Source: Paenibacillus koleovorans NBRC 103111
Lineage (GTDB): Bacteria > Bacillota > Bacilli > Paenibacillales > NBRC-103111
Assembly (NCBI RefSeq): GCF_004000845.1
Contig: NZ_BIMA01000001.1
Coordinates: forward strand, 124,001 to 188,000
DNA: 64,000 nucleotides
Direction of reading: 5' to 3'
Part shown: piece by piece, positions 54,152 through 62,817 of the stretch
Position numbering within the stretch: position 1 is the stretch's first letter
How the letters are laid out: every line of letters begins with the position of its first letter
Notes under the pieces: model-generated
Databases searched by the model: none
What the model saw: only the letters and a program-made list of their open reading frames with translations
Told to the model about the DNA's origin: nothing
Made by a program: the position numbers and the translations under genes

Positions 54152-54856
54152 TCAACTGGACGAATCTGACTTTCCGTTTTTCCTGACTTCGTGGAGGAAG
54201 ATCACATTGTATTCGGGATAAGCGGTCTTGAAATGGGTGCTTGCTTTCTCCAGGTCGCCCGGAACGGGCAATTCAATCTTGTGCTGTTTTCCCTCTTGAT
54301 CTTCGAGTATAGCCTTGTAGATACGGTCGTTAGACCTGTTCTGCTCCTGCGTATACGTCCGCAATGACATTCTGAACAAGTAATCCACTTGCTTCCCCTT
54401 GCGGATCAGCTTGGCCGTACGCTCCAGAAACGCAGCCAATTCATCGCTTGAATACTTTCCTGAAATAGACTTTTCAGAACTGATTTCGCCGAAGGGATCG
54501 AGCACGGTGGTTCCGGCTTGAGCGCTCAGCTTCTTATCCTTCACTGCCGGCAACGATTTCTCGACGTATGGCTCAGAACCTTTCCGAGTAACATCTCCGG
54601 ACATTTTATCTACTAGGGCTACAACTGCTTCTTCCCTCGAGTAGTGAATGACACGGAACACCTCATGGGGCTGCACGTTGAAGGCCTTGGCCAATTCATT
54701 GCTGAGGGCAACCTGCCCCGATACGGTTAGTTGTTTGCCAGACTCGGCTTTACGAATCTTTAGAACATCGCCTTCGATTTGAATAGTCACATACTCTCTA
54801 TCCAATAAATTCATTGCCACACGAACTTCTTTGCGAAGAGTAATTAAGTGTGCCAA
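54152..54856 (-). CDS. Unknown cytoplasmic protein
   Basis: A 234-residue protein I do not recognise. The first 70 residues (REYVTIQIEGDVLKIRKAES...LSNELAKAFNV) look like a small beta-rich domain reminiscent of, but not clearly, AbrB-like folds. The rest is charged and helical with no membrane segment. The start is TTG at 54856 with AAAGGAG 8 nt upstream. GC is lower than in the neighbours. It is a single gene with its own long hairpin terminator. Confidence 0.6.
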   Translation of the reverse strand: MAHLITLRKEVRVAMNLLDREYVTIQIEGDVLKIRKAESGKQLTVSGQVALSNELAKAFNVQPHEVFRVIHYSREEAVVALVDKMSGDVTRKGSEPYVEKSLPAVKDKKLSAQAGTTVLDPFGEISSEKSISGKYSSDELAAFLERTAKLIRKGKQVDYLFRMSLRTYTQEQNRSNDRIYKAILEDQEGKQHKIELPVPGDLEKASTHFKTAYPEYNVIFLHEVRKNGKSDSSS

Positions 54857-55048
54857 CTACTCAACTCCTTTCTGTTATAGAGCCCCACACCTTAATAATA
54901 GCATTTATTTAAAAGAGCATCACTAAGCCGGACACAAACTCACTCGGTTTATTCCGCTTGGGGATTTGGGGAAAATGGGGTGAAGGAGTGCTGGCTACTC
55001 GATCCCGCTTATCGGACGGTCGACCAGCTCCTGCTGATGGATGCATAG

Positions 55049-56866
55049 CTACTGCTTTACCACCCGATATAGACCGTCCGGTCCTCTGACCGGCTCCGCG
55101 CGATCCTCACCGCCTGCCGGCTGCCACAACACCCATCGATTGCCGTCCGCCTCATACTCATAATAGGCTTCATCCCTCTGAGCGATCAGACGCTCCCCGG
55201 AAACAAATACTATGCTTTGCTCCGGAGGGGCGTTGATCGGTTGAACCGGCTGCCCAGGCTGCCAATAATGCCAGCTAACCGGCAAAGGAGTCTTATACTC
55301 CTTGGACAGCTCATACCTTTGCAAATATGCTCCTTCAGCCGTCGCCAGCCGGACAATACCATCAACCGTTTGCCTATCCCCCTTGTTGTCCACATAATCC
55401 GTAACGGGAATCCCCTGCTCCGTCCTTGTCCAGTAGACGCCGTCGGCAGTCGGGTGGATCGCCAGATCCAGCAAAGAATACTTCCGCGCCTCCACCGTTT
55501 CCGAGAAATCTTCTTGTTCGGTCAGAACCTCCCCGCTCCAGCCAAAAGTAACCGCACGAGTCAGCCACGACTCTCGGGCATTACGATAAATCACCGCATT
55601 CGTTTGCTTGCGATGCGGATCCCACAAGGCAAAGTTCAAACCGTGCAACCCCTTATCTGGATCCTCGTAAAGCGCCTGTCTGCTGCCATTCTCCGTATCA
55701 TAGACATAAGCCCCATAGTAAGAAGCATAGAAGAGGCGCTTGTCGTCCAGCCATTGAACAGGAGCCTCGTAGGGCTCGATCGTGGAGTAAAACACTTTTT
55801 CCACGAGAACCGGAGGCTTCCCGGGCTGCTCCAGCACAAACGCATAGCTCATGCCGTCTCCGTCCCCGCTCATAGAACCTCCTAAAGCGAGGATGCCGAT
55901 ATATCGCTTCTTATCCGGTGCAAACAAGAGCTGGTCATAATAGCGATCTCTAGGCCCCTTGCTGACTTCTTGACCGGACTGCCCGTCTCTCCATGAAATT
56001 GCAGGCATTCTGCTGATCGCAAGAAATCCTTCCGGCTCATTGCCGCTTACTGCGCTCAACTGGTTCGTACGAAGTCGTATTTCCACTCCTTTGCCTGTGA
56101 GAGCCCCGTGGTTTTGCAGCTCGACTCTAAGATGCTTGTCATCCAGCCATTGAGCCGGCGCTGCAGTTGCCCCCGAGTCTGCATATAACAGAGACGATCT
56201 AACCATGGCCTCGCTAAATTCAAGTGTTACAGCTTCCTGCTCAAGCGGGATATACAACTGATTACCATACTCAGCCGCAGGAAACAGCAGCGAGTCGGAA
56301 GCACTTGGAACGGAATCATTGACAAGCTTATATGTCACCGGAGACATATGGGCTATGGTCAGAGGAGGCAAATCGCCGATCCGCACCACGAAGGACGTAT
56401 CCGGCTGGCGGTTCAGGTCAATCCGATAATGGCCTCGAGCGGGCTGATAGGGATCAATGGCCGGCTTCTGACCGTCTATGGTCACTCGATCCAAGAGCTC
56501 CTTAATTTCCGCCTGCTCCGCTGGATTCGAAAAAGTCAAATGAATCGAAACATGCTCCAACCGGTGGACGAGCTTCAGCGGCTCCGTCGGCAAATCCCTT
56601 CGATTCCAGATGCGGATCGCTCTGCTCAACTGATCGTTCTCTTCGCCTATGCTCAACGTTTCCAGCTTGGTGCGAAAGGAGAGTGGGATCGGAGAAGGTA
56701 AAACCGTTTCAACAGGCGGAATTTTGTTTTCTGGAGAGACATCGGTACCTACCGTTGCAGCTGCAGTTACTTCCGGGTTAACCAAGCTCCCCTTGTCGGC
56801 CGCTTGCTCACAACCGAGCAGCACCGACAGCAAAGCGACTATAAGAAACCACCCAAACACGCGCAT
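55049..56866 (-). CDS. Large lipoprotein of unknown function
   Basis: A 605-residue secreted lipoprotein. The lipobox LSVLLGC places the lipidated Cys at 18. The C-terminal 350 residues have repeated W-D/Y-rich beta phrases (QWLDDKRLFYASYYGAYVYD, ALWDPHRKQ, GVYWTRTEQG), which suggests a beta-propeller. The N-terminal half may be an Ig-like or big domain region with VTLEFSEAMV. The ATG at 56866 has GGGGG 9 nt upstream; 35 open codons above are not used. It is divergent from the methyltransferase gene. Confidence 0.75.
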   Translation of the reverse strand: MRVFGWFLIVALLSVLLGCEQAADKGSLVNPEVTAAATVGTDVSPENKIPPVETVLPSPIPLSFRTKLETLSIGEENDQLSRAIRIWNRRDLPTEPLKLVHRLEHVSIHLTFSNPAEQAEIKELLDRVTIDGQKPAIDPYQPARGHYRIDLNRQPDTSFVVRIGDLPPLTIAHMSPVTYKLVNDSVPSASDSLLFPAAEYGNQLYIPLEQEAVTLEFSEAMVRSSLLYADSGATAAPAQWLDDKHLRVELQNHGALTGKGVEIRLRTNQLSAVSGNEPEGFLAISRMPAISWRDGQSGQEVSKGPRDRYYDQLLFAPDKKRYIGILALGGSMSGDGDGMSYAFVLEQPGKPPVLVEKVFYSTIEPYEAPVQWLDDKRLFYASYYGAYVYDTENGSRQALYEDPDKGLHGLNFALWDPHRKQTNAVIYRNARESWLTRAVTFGWSGEVLTEQEDFSETVEARKYSLLDLAIHPTADGVYWTRTEQGIPVTDYVDNKGDRQTVDGIVRLATAEGAYLQRYELSKEYKTPLPVSWHYWQPGQPVQPINAPPEQSIVFVSGERLIAQRDEAYYEYEADGNRWVLWQPAGGEDRAEPVRGPDGLYRVVKQ

Positions 56867-57052
56867 ATCCTTACACCCCCGCAGGATTGTCAAAGGAATA
56901 GACGACAACAAATGGAAAAAGTTACATGTTTCCCGTCCGTGTTCGTAAATTTTTTTCATTTTCTTCATCAAAGCCTTCTTGACCTTCCACTAACGTCAAC
57001 GTTTATGCTCCAAGTGAGCACCAAATCAAACCCAAGAAGGGCAGGAACCTCA

Positions 57053-57745
57053 ATGCCGGATCATGCAGCCATCTATCGTCAAGAAGCCGCAAAATATGAC
57101 GAACTCATCGCCAAGCAGCCCGATTTGTCAGCCGTACTCCGTAAGATCAAGCCGTTCCAGGGTCTGGACATCGTCGACATGGGTGCCGGGACGGGGCGGC
57201 TATCCGCCATATTGGCACCGGAGGCCCACTCCATCGTAGCGCTCGACGCATCGGAGGCGATGCTGGAAGTGACGGCATCGCGACTGTGCGCGGCCGGGCT
57301 TAGCAATTGGCGCACGCAGCAAGCCGATCACCGCAGCCTGCCGCTGCCGGATCGCAGCGCGGACCTGATCGTTGCCGGCTGGACGATCTGCTACCTGGCG
57401 AACACCGGCGAGCGGGAGTGGGAGCATCATCTCGCCGCCATAATGGCGGAGCTGGAGCGCGTCCTCCGACCGGGCGGCACGATCATCATCCTCGAAACGA
57501 TGGGGACCGGAACCGAGACGCCGAACCCGCCGGCTTTTCTGCTGCCTTACTATGCAGCGCTCACTGAGCGCTACGGCTTCCGGCACAGCTGGATGCGGAC
57601 CGACTATACGTTCGACAGCCCGGAGCAGGCGGAAGCTTTGACCCGGTTTTTCTTCGGCGACCTGATCGCGGATCGGGTGAAAGTCGAGAGGCTGCGCAGC
57701 GTGCCGGAATGCGCCGGCATTTGGGTCAAATCTTCGGGCATTTAA
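57053..57745 (+). CDS. Class I SAM-dependent methyltransferase
   Basis: A 230-residue methyltransferase. Motif I is VDMGAGTGRLS, followed by VALDASEAML (motif II region), the phrase DLIVAGWTICYL and RVLRPGGTIIILETMG. The ATG at 57053 has AGGA 6 nt upstream; the long open frame before it lacks a ribosome site and runs through the divergent lipoprotein gene. The substrate is unknown. Confidence 0.85.
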   Translation: MPDHAAIYRQEAAKYDELIAKQPDLSAVLRKIKPFQGLDIVDMGAGTGRLSAILAPEAHSIVALDASEAMLEVTASRLCAAGLSNWRTQQADHRSLPLPDRSADLIVAGWTICYLANTGEREWEHHLAAIMAELERVLRPGGTIIILETMGTGTETPNPPAFLLPYYAALTERYGFRHSWMRTDYTFDSPEQAEALTRFFFGDLIADRVKVERLRSVPECAGIWVKSSGI

Positions 57746-57762
57746 AGGAGGCGCGCATCCTC

Positions 57763-58009
57763 CAGTCCGATTTTTTCGGACTACGTGACGGATGCGTGGC
57801 GGGAGGAGGCTCGTAGTCCGAATTTACCCACTTGCAGAGCGGTTTTCGCCCACCCTCCTCGGAGCTCGCCTCTCCAATTCGGCTAATTCGGACTACGCGG
57901 CCTATCCGACAGACGACCACCTCTCAAGTCCGACTTTTTCGGACTACAGACTCCTTTGCCGCGAGGCGGCACCAAGGATGATGAAAATAAGGTGGATTTT
58001 CGGGGGAGA
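57763..58009. repeat. Large intergenic direct repeat, copy 1 (~245 bp)
   Basis: Begins CAGTCCGATTTTTTCGGACT (a 7-bp stem hairpin) and runs to GAAAATAAGG...TTTTCGGGGG. Copy 2 at 58209-58455 follows the same order of phrases with about 90 percent identity by eye. CGTAGTCCGAATT and AATTCGGACTACG inside it form longer inverted arms. The open frames here are repeat translations, not genes. Confidence 0.85.
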
Positions 58010-58057
58010 ACAAGCATGGTTACTTGGAGGGTGGCCGTTTGGGGTGCATCTACAGGT

Positions 58058-58153
58058 ACTCCCGAACTCCATCCCCAGTTATCCGCACAACATTTTCAGC
58101 CTCTGTCAAGTAACTCCCGACTTCCATCCCCAGTTTCCCGCACAACACTTTCG
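58058..58153. repeat. Nested pair of ~40-bp repeats
   Basis: ACTCCCGAACTCCATCCCCA (from 58058) and ACTCCCGACTTCCATCCCCA (from about 58114) each continue into CGCACAAC.CTTTTC-like ends. They lie between the two large copies. Confidence 0.75.
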
Positions 58154-58208
58154 GGTCCAGCCAGTAACCAAACTTTGCAGCCATAGCTCTTCCCCCACCC
58201 AACTGACG

Positions 58209-58455
58209 CAGTCCGATTTTTTCGGACTACGTGACGGATGCGTGGCGGGAAGAGGCTCGTAGTCCGAATTTACCCACTTGCAGAGCCATTTTCGTCCACC
58301 CCTTCGGAAATCGCCTCTCCAATTCAGCTAATTCGGACTACGTGGCCTATCCGGCAGACGACCGCCTCTCCAGTCCGATTTTTTCGGACTACAGACACCG
58401 ATGCTGCGAGGCGGTACCATTGATGCTGAAAATGAGGCGAATTTTCAGAGTAGAT
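58209..58455. repeat. Large intergenic direct repeat, copy 2
   Basis: Parallel to 57763-58009, offset about 446 bp. It ends in ATGCTGAAAATGAGGCGAAT, the counterpart of the GAAAATAAGGTGG end of copy 1. Confidence 0.85.
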
Positions 58456-58470
58456 TCCCACGCCGCTAGC

Positions 58471-58530
58471 GCGGCACCATTGCTAATGAAAATGAGGCGA
58501 TTTTCAGAGTAGAGCATAATGACTTGGAGG
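58471..58530. repeat. Third partial copy of the repeat end
   Basis: GCGGCACCATTGCTAATGAA and the following AATGAGGCGATTTTCAGAGT repeat the right end of copy 2; the following GACTTGGAGGGCG resembles the TTACTTGGAGGGTGG after copy 1. Confidence 0.75.
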
Positions 58531-58705
58531 GCGTCTCGATTTGCCGTATCTGGCACATTCGCCTCACATCTCTTCGAGCTTGTGAGCACCTAAGTAGCGA
58601 CGATCCCATCACACTATTGCCGCGGAACCCTCATTTCAGAGGCTTTGATGGTTCATGCGCAACGATCTACCACTGTCGAATTGTTGCTGTCCTATTGCGG
58701 GAGGG

Positions 58706-58734
58706 TTATCATAGCGGGGAGCAGCGTTTATAAT
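58706..58734 (+). promoter_or_regulatory. Probable promoter of the ada operon
   Basis: TTATCA (58706-58711), a 17-nt spacer and TATAAT (58729-58734), 37 nt before the adaA start. A second possible pair, TTGCTG and TATCAT, lies just upstream. Activation by methylated AdaA at the upstream region is known from Bacillus subtilis. Confidence 0.55.
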
Positions 58735-58770
58735 GACAAAGTAACGGAGCAAAAAGGAGGCGGGGTGACG

Positions 58771-59340
58771 ATGATCAACGATCCGGCGGTATTCCAACGG
58801 GTGTACGAGACGATTTTGTCGCGCGAGACGAAGCTGGACGGCCGCTATTACGTCGGGATCAAGACGACTGGCATCTATTGCCGTCCGTCGTGCCGGTCCC
58901 GTACCCCGAAGCCGGAAAACGTGACCATCTACGGCAGCATCGAAGCGGCGCAGCAAGCCGGCTACCGCGCCTGCAAAAGATGCCGGCCAGACGTCCCTGG
59001 AGCGAACGGGCCGGATGCCGCGCTCGCCGCCCAAGCTCGAGAGCTGCTGCGCAGTCGCTATGCGGAGCCCTGGACGCTGCCCGCGATTGCAGGCGAGCTG
59101 CGGTTGAGCCCTTTTCATTTGCAGCGCGTATTCAAACGATCAACGGGAACGACGCCGGCCAAAGAGCTGCTACACATCCGGATGGACCGCGCCAAACAGC
59201 TGCTGGCTGCCACCGACGACCCAATCGCCAACATAGCATCCGCAGTTGGAATCAAAGGAGCGTCTCATTTCTCTTCCCTTTTCCAGCAGACGTATGGGCT
59301 GACCCCTCATGAGTATCGTCTTCAGCACCATATCAAATAA
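58771..59340 (+). CDS. adaA: AdaA, methylphosphotriester-DNA methyltransferase and activator
   Basis: A 189-residue Ada-type protein. The zinc site has Cys37, Cys41 (YCRPSCRSR) and Cys68, Cys71 (ACKRCRP); the methyl-accepting Cys is among them. A C-terminal AraC-type helix-turn-helix follows (about 95-189, LSPFHLQRVFKRSTGTTP). It takes methyl groups from DNA phosphotriesters and then activates the operon. It lacks the O6-alkylguanine domain, which is the separate adaB gene. ATG at 58771, or GTG at 58765, behind AAGGAGG. Confidence 0.92.
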   Translation: MINDPAVFQRVYETILSRETKLDGRYYVGIKTTGIYCRPSCRSRTPKPENVTIYGSIEAAQQAGYRACKRCRPDVPGANGPDAALAAQARELLRSRYAEPWTLPAIAGELRLSPFHLQRVFKRSTGTTPAKELLHIRMDRAKQLLAATDDPIANIASAVGIKGASHFSSLFQQTYGLTPHEYRLQHHIK

Positions 59341-59361
59341 TCGCCACCAGGAGGTGCGCCA

Positions 59362-59931
59362 ATGAAATCGAAGTCCAACCCTACTCCCGCCAAAATCGCA
59401 TACTGGAGCAAGCTGACGCATCCGCTGTTCCAGAACCGTCCGCTATACGTGGCGGCGACCGAGCAAGGGCTGAGCCGCATCACGTGGCCGAACGAAACGT
59501 TCGAGCTGCTGCAAGCTTGGGCGGACAAACACGGCATGCTGCTGGAAGAAAACGACGAGCATGTGTCCGATTACACCCAGCAGCTGCGGCAGTATCTGGA
59601 CGGTGAACGCAATTCGTTCGACCTGCCGCTGGACCCGCAAGGCACGGACTTCCAGAAGGAAGTCTGGAAAGCCCTCACCGGTATCCCCTACGGGCAGACG
59701 AATAGCTACTCGGACATCGCCGCAAGCATCGGACGGCCAGCCGCCGTACGGGCAGTTGGCGCCGCGAACGGAGCGAACCCGATCCCGATCGTCGTTCCGT
59801 GCCACCGGGTGATCGGGAAAAACTCCGCGCTGACCGGTTTCGCCGGCGGACTGAAGGTCAAGGAGGATTTGCTGAAGCTGGAGGGCTATCATGACTACAA
59901 GACATCCGGACACGCGCGGTTTCAATTTTGA
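59362..59931 (+). CDS. adaB: Methylated-DNA-protein-cysteine methyltransferase
   Basis: A 189-residue suicide enzyme removing alkyl groups from O6-alkylguanine. The acceptor is Cys147 in VVPCHRVIG; GTDFQKEVWKALTGIPYGQT and RAVGAANGANP are typical helix-turn-helix phrases. It starts 22 nt after adaA and overlaps alkA by 41 nt. Confidence 0.95.
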   Translation: MKSKSNPTPAKIAYWSKLTHPLFQNRPLYVAATEQGLSRITWPNETFELLQAWADKHGMLLEENDEHVSDYTQQLRQYLDGERNSFDLPLDPQGTDFQKEVWKALTGIPYGQTNSYSDIAASIGRPAAVRAVGAANGANPIPIVVPCHRVIGKNSALTGFAGGLKVKEDLLKLEGYHDYKTSGHARFQF

Positions 59932-60883
59932 CGAACGGACAGGCCAGCTCACAACCACGTTATCGATCCCTACCCCGGAGACGTTCCGGTTCCGCGAAAC
60001 GCTTCATTACTTGACCCGCTCCCCGGCGGAGCTGCTGCATCAAGTCGAGGGGGACCGCGTGTACAAGCTGTTGGAGCTTGGGAAGGATGGCCTGCCTCAG
60101 ATCGTCGAGATTGCAGAAAACGCAGGACAGCTGGAGATCCGGTTGGCGGTGACGGGAGACAGGACAGGAACTTTTGACGAGAAAGTGATCTTGAAGAAAG
60201 CGGCCGACTACGTACGCGAATGGTTCGACCTGGACCGGGACTTGAGCCCTTTCTACGATCTAGCCACCGACAACCCGCTCCTCGAGCCCTTGACGCGCGA
60301 CTTCTACGGCCTACGAATCATTGGCGTCCCCGACTTGTTCGAGGCGCTCTGCTGGGCGATCATCGGCCAACAAGTGAATCTCACCTTCGCCTATACGCTC
60401 AAGAAACGGCTGGTGGAGACGTACGGGCGGAGCGTCACATGGAACAACCGAACACACTGGCGGTTCCCCAGGCCGGCCGAGCTGCTGCAGCAAGCAACGG
60501 TAGAAAAGCTTCGGCAGCTGCAGTTAACCGGTAAAAAAGCCGAGTTCCTCCTGGGCATCGCCCAGTTGATGGAGGAAGACTCGCTCTCGAAGCCGGCGCT
60601 GCTCGCAGCCGTGGCCGAGGCGGGCGGCGACTTCCGCGCTGCGGAGGAGCTGCTGACGGCGATCCGCGGCATCGGACCGTGGACGGCGCACTACGTCGGC
60701 ATGCGCTGCCTGCGCAACCCACAGGCGCTCCCGGTCGGCGACGCCGGCTTGCAGAACGCGCTCAAGCAGCTGCTGCGGCTAGATCGGAAGCCGACGGAGC
60801 CGGAGATCCGGCAGTTGTTCGCGCCATGGCGGGGATGGGAAGCTTACGCGGTATTTTACTTTTGGCGCAGCTTGGCGGGGTAA
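59891..60883 (+). CDS. alkA: DNA-3-methyladenine glycosylase II
   Basis: A 330-residue HhH-GPD glycosylase excising alkylated purines. The helix-hairpin-helix is IRGIGPWTAHYVGMRCL and the catalytic Asp is D284 in VGDAGLQNAL. An N-terminal beta domain of about 110 residues is present as in AlkA. It begins inside adaB in another frame, so the three repair genes form one operon. A probable terminator follows. Confidence 0.93.
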   Translation: MTTRHPDTRGFNFDERTGQLTTTLSIPTPETFRFRETLHYLTRSPAELLHQVEGDRVYKLLELGKDGLPQIVEIAENAGQLEIRLAVTGDRTGTFDEKVILKKAADYVREWFDLDRDLSPFYDLATDNPLLEPLTRDFYGLRIIGVPDLFEALCWAIIGQQVNLTFAYTLKKRLVETYGRSVTWNNRTHWRFPRPAELLQQATVEKLRQLQLTGKKAEFLLGIAQLMEEDSLSKPALLAAVAEAGGDFRAAEELLTAIRGIGPWTAHYVGMRCLRNPQALPVGDAGLQNALKQLLRLDRKPTEPEIRQLFAPWRGWEAYAVFYFWRSLAG

Positions 60884-60909
60884 GCGGACCGCGGGCCGGC
60901 GCTTTTTTT
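60884..60909 (+). terminator. Probable terminator of the ada operon
   Basis: GCGGACC, loop GCG, GGCC-GGC then GCTTTTTTT. The stem has one bulge, but the T run is clear and starts 19 nt after the alkA stop. Confidence 0.55.
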
Positions 60910-61009
60910 CATTACAATCAATCTTCCCCTTGCGCCACATTTCGGTCTCCTTCACAATGGATAAGGCTTCAACAAAGCCACAACACAACCAAATAAGGAG
61001 GCAAGGTCA

Positions 61010-61987
61010 GTGATATCCGTAGAACATCTAAGCAAGTCGTTCCAGGTGGCCAAACGATCCGCCGGACTGCTGCAAGCCGCCAAGGCGCTGTTCGTTCGCG
61101 AGCACACGACCGTCCGCGCGTTGAACGACGTCTCGTTCACCATCCAGCCGGGCGAGATCGTAGGGTATATCGGACCTAACGGCGCAGGCAAGTCGACGAC
61201 GATCAAAATCATGAGCGGCATCCTCGTCCCCGACAGCGGCAAATGCAGCATTATGGGCTACACCCCATGGGAGAACCGCGTCCGCTACGTACGCCACATC
61301 GGCGTCGTATTCGGCCAACGCACACAGCTGTGGTGGGACGTACCCGTGATCGACTCGTTCGAGCTGCTGAGGGACATTTACAAAGTGCCGCACCAGGAAT
61401 ACAAGTCGAACGTCGAGCTTCTTATCGAAACGTTGGATTTGCAAGCCATCATCGGCACGCCCGTTCGTCAGCTCAGCCTCGGGCAGCGCATGCGGTGCGA
61501 GATCGCCGCTTCCCTTCTGCACAACCCCTCCATCCTATTCCTGGACGAGCCGACCATCGGACTCGACGCCGTCTCCAAAATCGCCGTACGCCGCTTCATC
61601 CAGACGATCAACAAGGAAAAGGGCGTCACGATTATCCTGACTACTCACGACATGCAAGATATCGAAGCGTTAGCCGACCGCATACTCCTGATCGGCAAAG
61701 GCAGCCTGCTCTACGACGGTAGCCTGCAGACGCTCCGCAGCCGGTTCGGCTCGAACAAAACCGTCACGATCGATTGCGAGCCTAACGAAGAACCGCTGCA
61801 CATCCCAGGCGCCACCTTGCTCTCCCGCTCGCCGGAACGCGCCGTGCTGAGCGTGGACACCTCCGTCGCTCGCGTCTCCGACGTCATCGCCGACATCGCG
61901 GCCCGCGTGGAGCTGCTGGACGTCGCCGTAGAATCCCAACCGATCGAAGACATGATCGTGCAGCTGTACAAGGAGTACCGCCTATGA
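61010..61987 (+). CDS. ABC-2 exporter ATPase
   Basis: A 325-residue ATPase with Walker A GPNGAGKST, Q-loop region VFGQRTQLWWD, signature LSLGQRMRCE and Walker B ILFLDEPTIGLD. The QLWWD phrase and the extended C-terminal domain are typical of the group paired with DUF990-type permeases. The GTG start has GGAGG 8 nt upstream. It overlaps the first permease by 4 nt. Confidence 0.9.
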   Translation: MISVEHLSKSFQVAKRSAGLLQAAKALFVREHTTVRALNDVSFTIQPGEIVGYIGPNGAGKSTTIKIMSGILVPDSGKCSIMGYTPWENRVRYVRHIGVVFGQRTQLWWDVPVIDSFELLRDIYKVPHQEYKSNVELLIETLDLQAIIGTPVRQLSLGQRMRCEIAASLLHNPSILFLDEPTIGLDAVSKIAVRRFIQTINKEKGVTIILTTHDMQDIEALADRILLIGKGSLLYDGSLQTLRSRFGSNKTVTIDCEPNEEPLHIPGATLLSRSPERAVLSVDTSVARVSDVIADIAARVELLDVAVESQPIEDMIVQLYKEYRL

Positions 61988-62811
61988 TGACGACGGGACT
62001 TCTCCGACCTTACCTGGCGGTGCTGAAGCTGCGTTTCCAGCTCGGCATGCAGTACCGGACGGCGGCGCTCGCCGGCATGGCGACGCAGCTGTTTTTCGGC
62101 TTCATCTTCATCATGGTGTACGAAGCGTTCTACACGCATGCGGCTCCCGATGTCGTGCCCCCCATGTCCCTGCAGCAAATTTGCGCCTACATTTGGCTGC
62201 AGCAAGCGTTTCTCAGTCTGATCACGCTTTGGTTCCGAGACAACGAACTGTTCCAGTTGATCGCAACCGGCAATATCGCGTATGAGCTGTGCAGACCGGC
62301 CGGCGTCTACGGCTTCTGGTACTCCAAGCTGCTTGCCCAGCGTATCGCCAGCGCTCTGCTCCGCTGCATCCCGGTTTTGCTGGTGGCCATGCTGTTGCTG
62401 CCCGAACCTTACCGTATGGCGCCTCCCACCGGGGTGAACGGCCTGCTTTTCGTAGTGGCCATGCTGCTAGGGCTGCTGCTCGTCGTCTCCATCTCGATGC
62501 TCGTCTACACATCCGTTTTCGTCACCCTGTCGCCGATGGGTTCGCTGCTCCTGTTCTCGATGATCGGCGATTTTCTCGCCGGTATGATGATTCCGGTTCC
62601 GCTGATGCCCGACTGGCTGCAGACGCTGACGGCGTGGCTGCCCTTCCGCTACACGGTCGATTTCCCATTCCGGGTGTACTCCGGACATATTCCGTCGAAT
62701 GAAGCGCTGCAAGGCATGGTAATACAGCTTGTGTGGCTGCTGGCGCTTGTCGGCTTCGGCCGTTTCGTCTTGGGCAAAGCGCTGCGGCGAGTCGTCGTTC
62801 AAGGAGGTTGA
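61984..62811 (+). CDS. ABC-2-type permease (first subunit)
   Basis: A 275-residue membrane protein with six hydrophobic segments. The opening PYLAVLKLRFQLGMQYRTAALAG and LWFRDNELFQLIATGNIAYELCRP are typical of this permease group. The start overlaps the ATPase stop. It forms a heteromeric exporter with the next gene; the substrate (lipid, drug or peptide) is unknown. Confidence 0.87.
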   Translation: MMTTGLLRPYLAVLKLRFQLGMQYRTAALAGMATQLFFGFIFIMVYEAFYTHAAPDVVPPMSLQQICAYIWLQQAFLSLITLWFRDNELFQLIATGNIAYELCRPAGVYGFWYSKLLAQRIASALLRCIPVLLVAMLLLPEPYRMAPPTGVNGLLFVVAMLLGLLLVVSISMLVYTSVFVTLSPMGSLLLFSMIGDFLAGMMIPVPLMPDWLQTLTAWLPFRYTVDFPFRVYSGHIPSNEALQGMVIQLVWLLALVGFGRFVLGKALRRVVVQGG

Positions 62812-62817
62812 CCGGCC

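Noticed and set aside
57792-58512. Two similar open frames with related translations in the large repeats
   Set aside because: Their similarity comes from the DNA repeat; they have no ribosome sites and contain hairpin-coded phrases.
57763-58530. Possible CRISPR array
   Set aside because: Only two or three copies, unequal units, no regular spacers and no cas genes.
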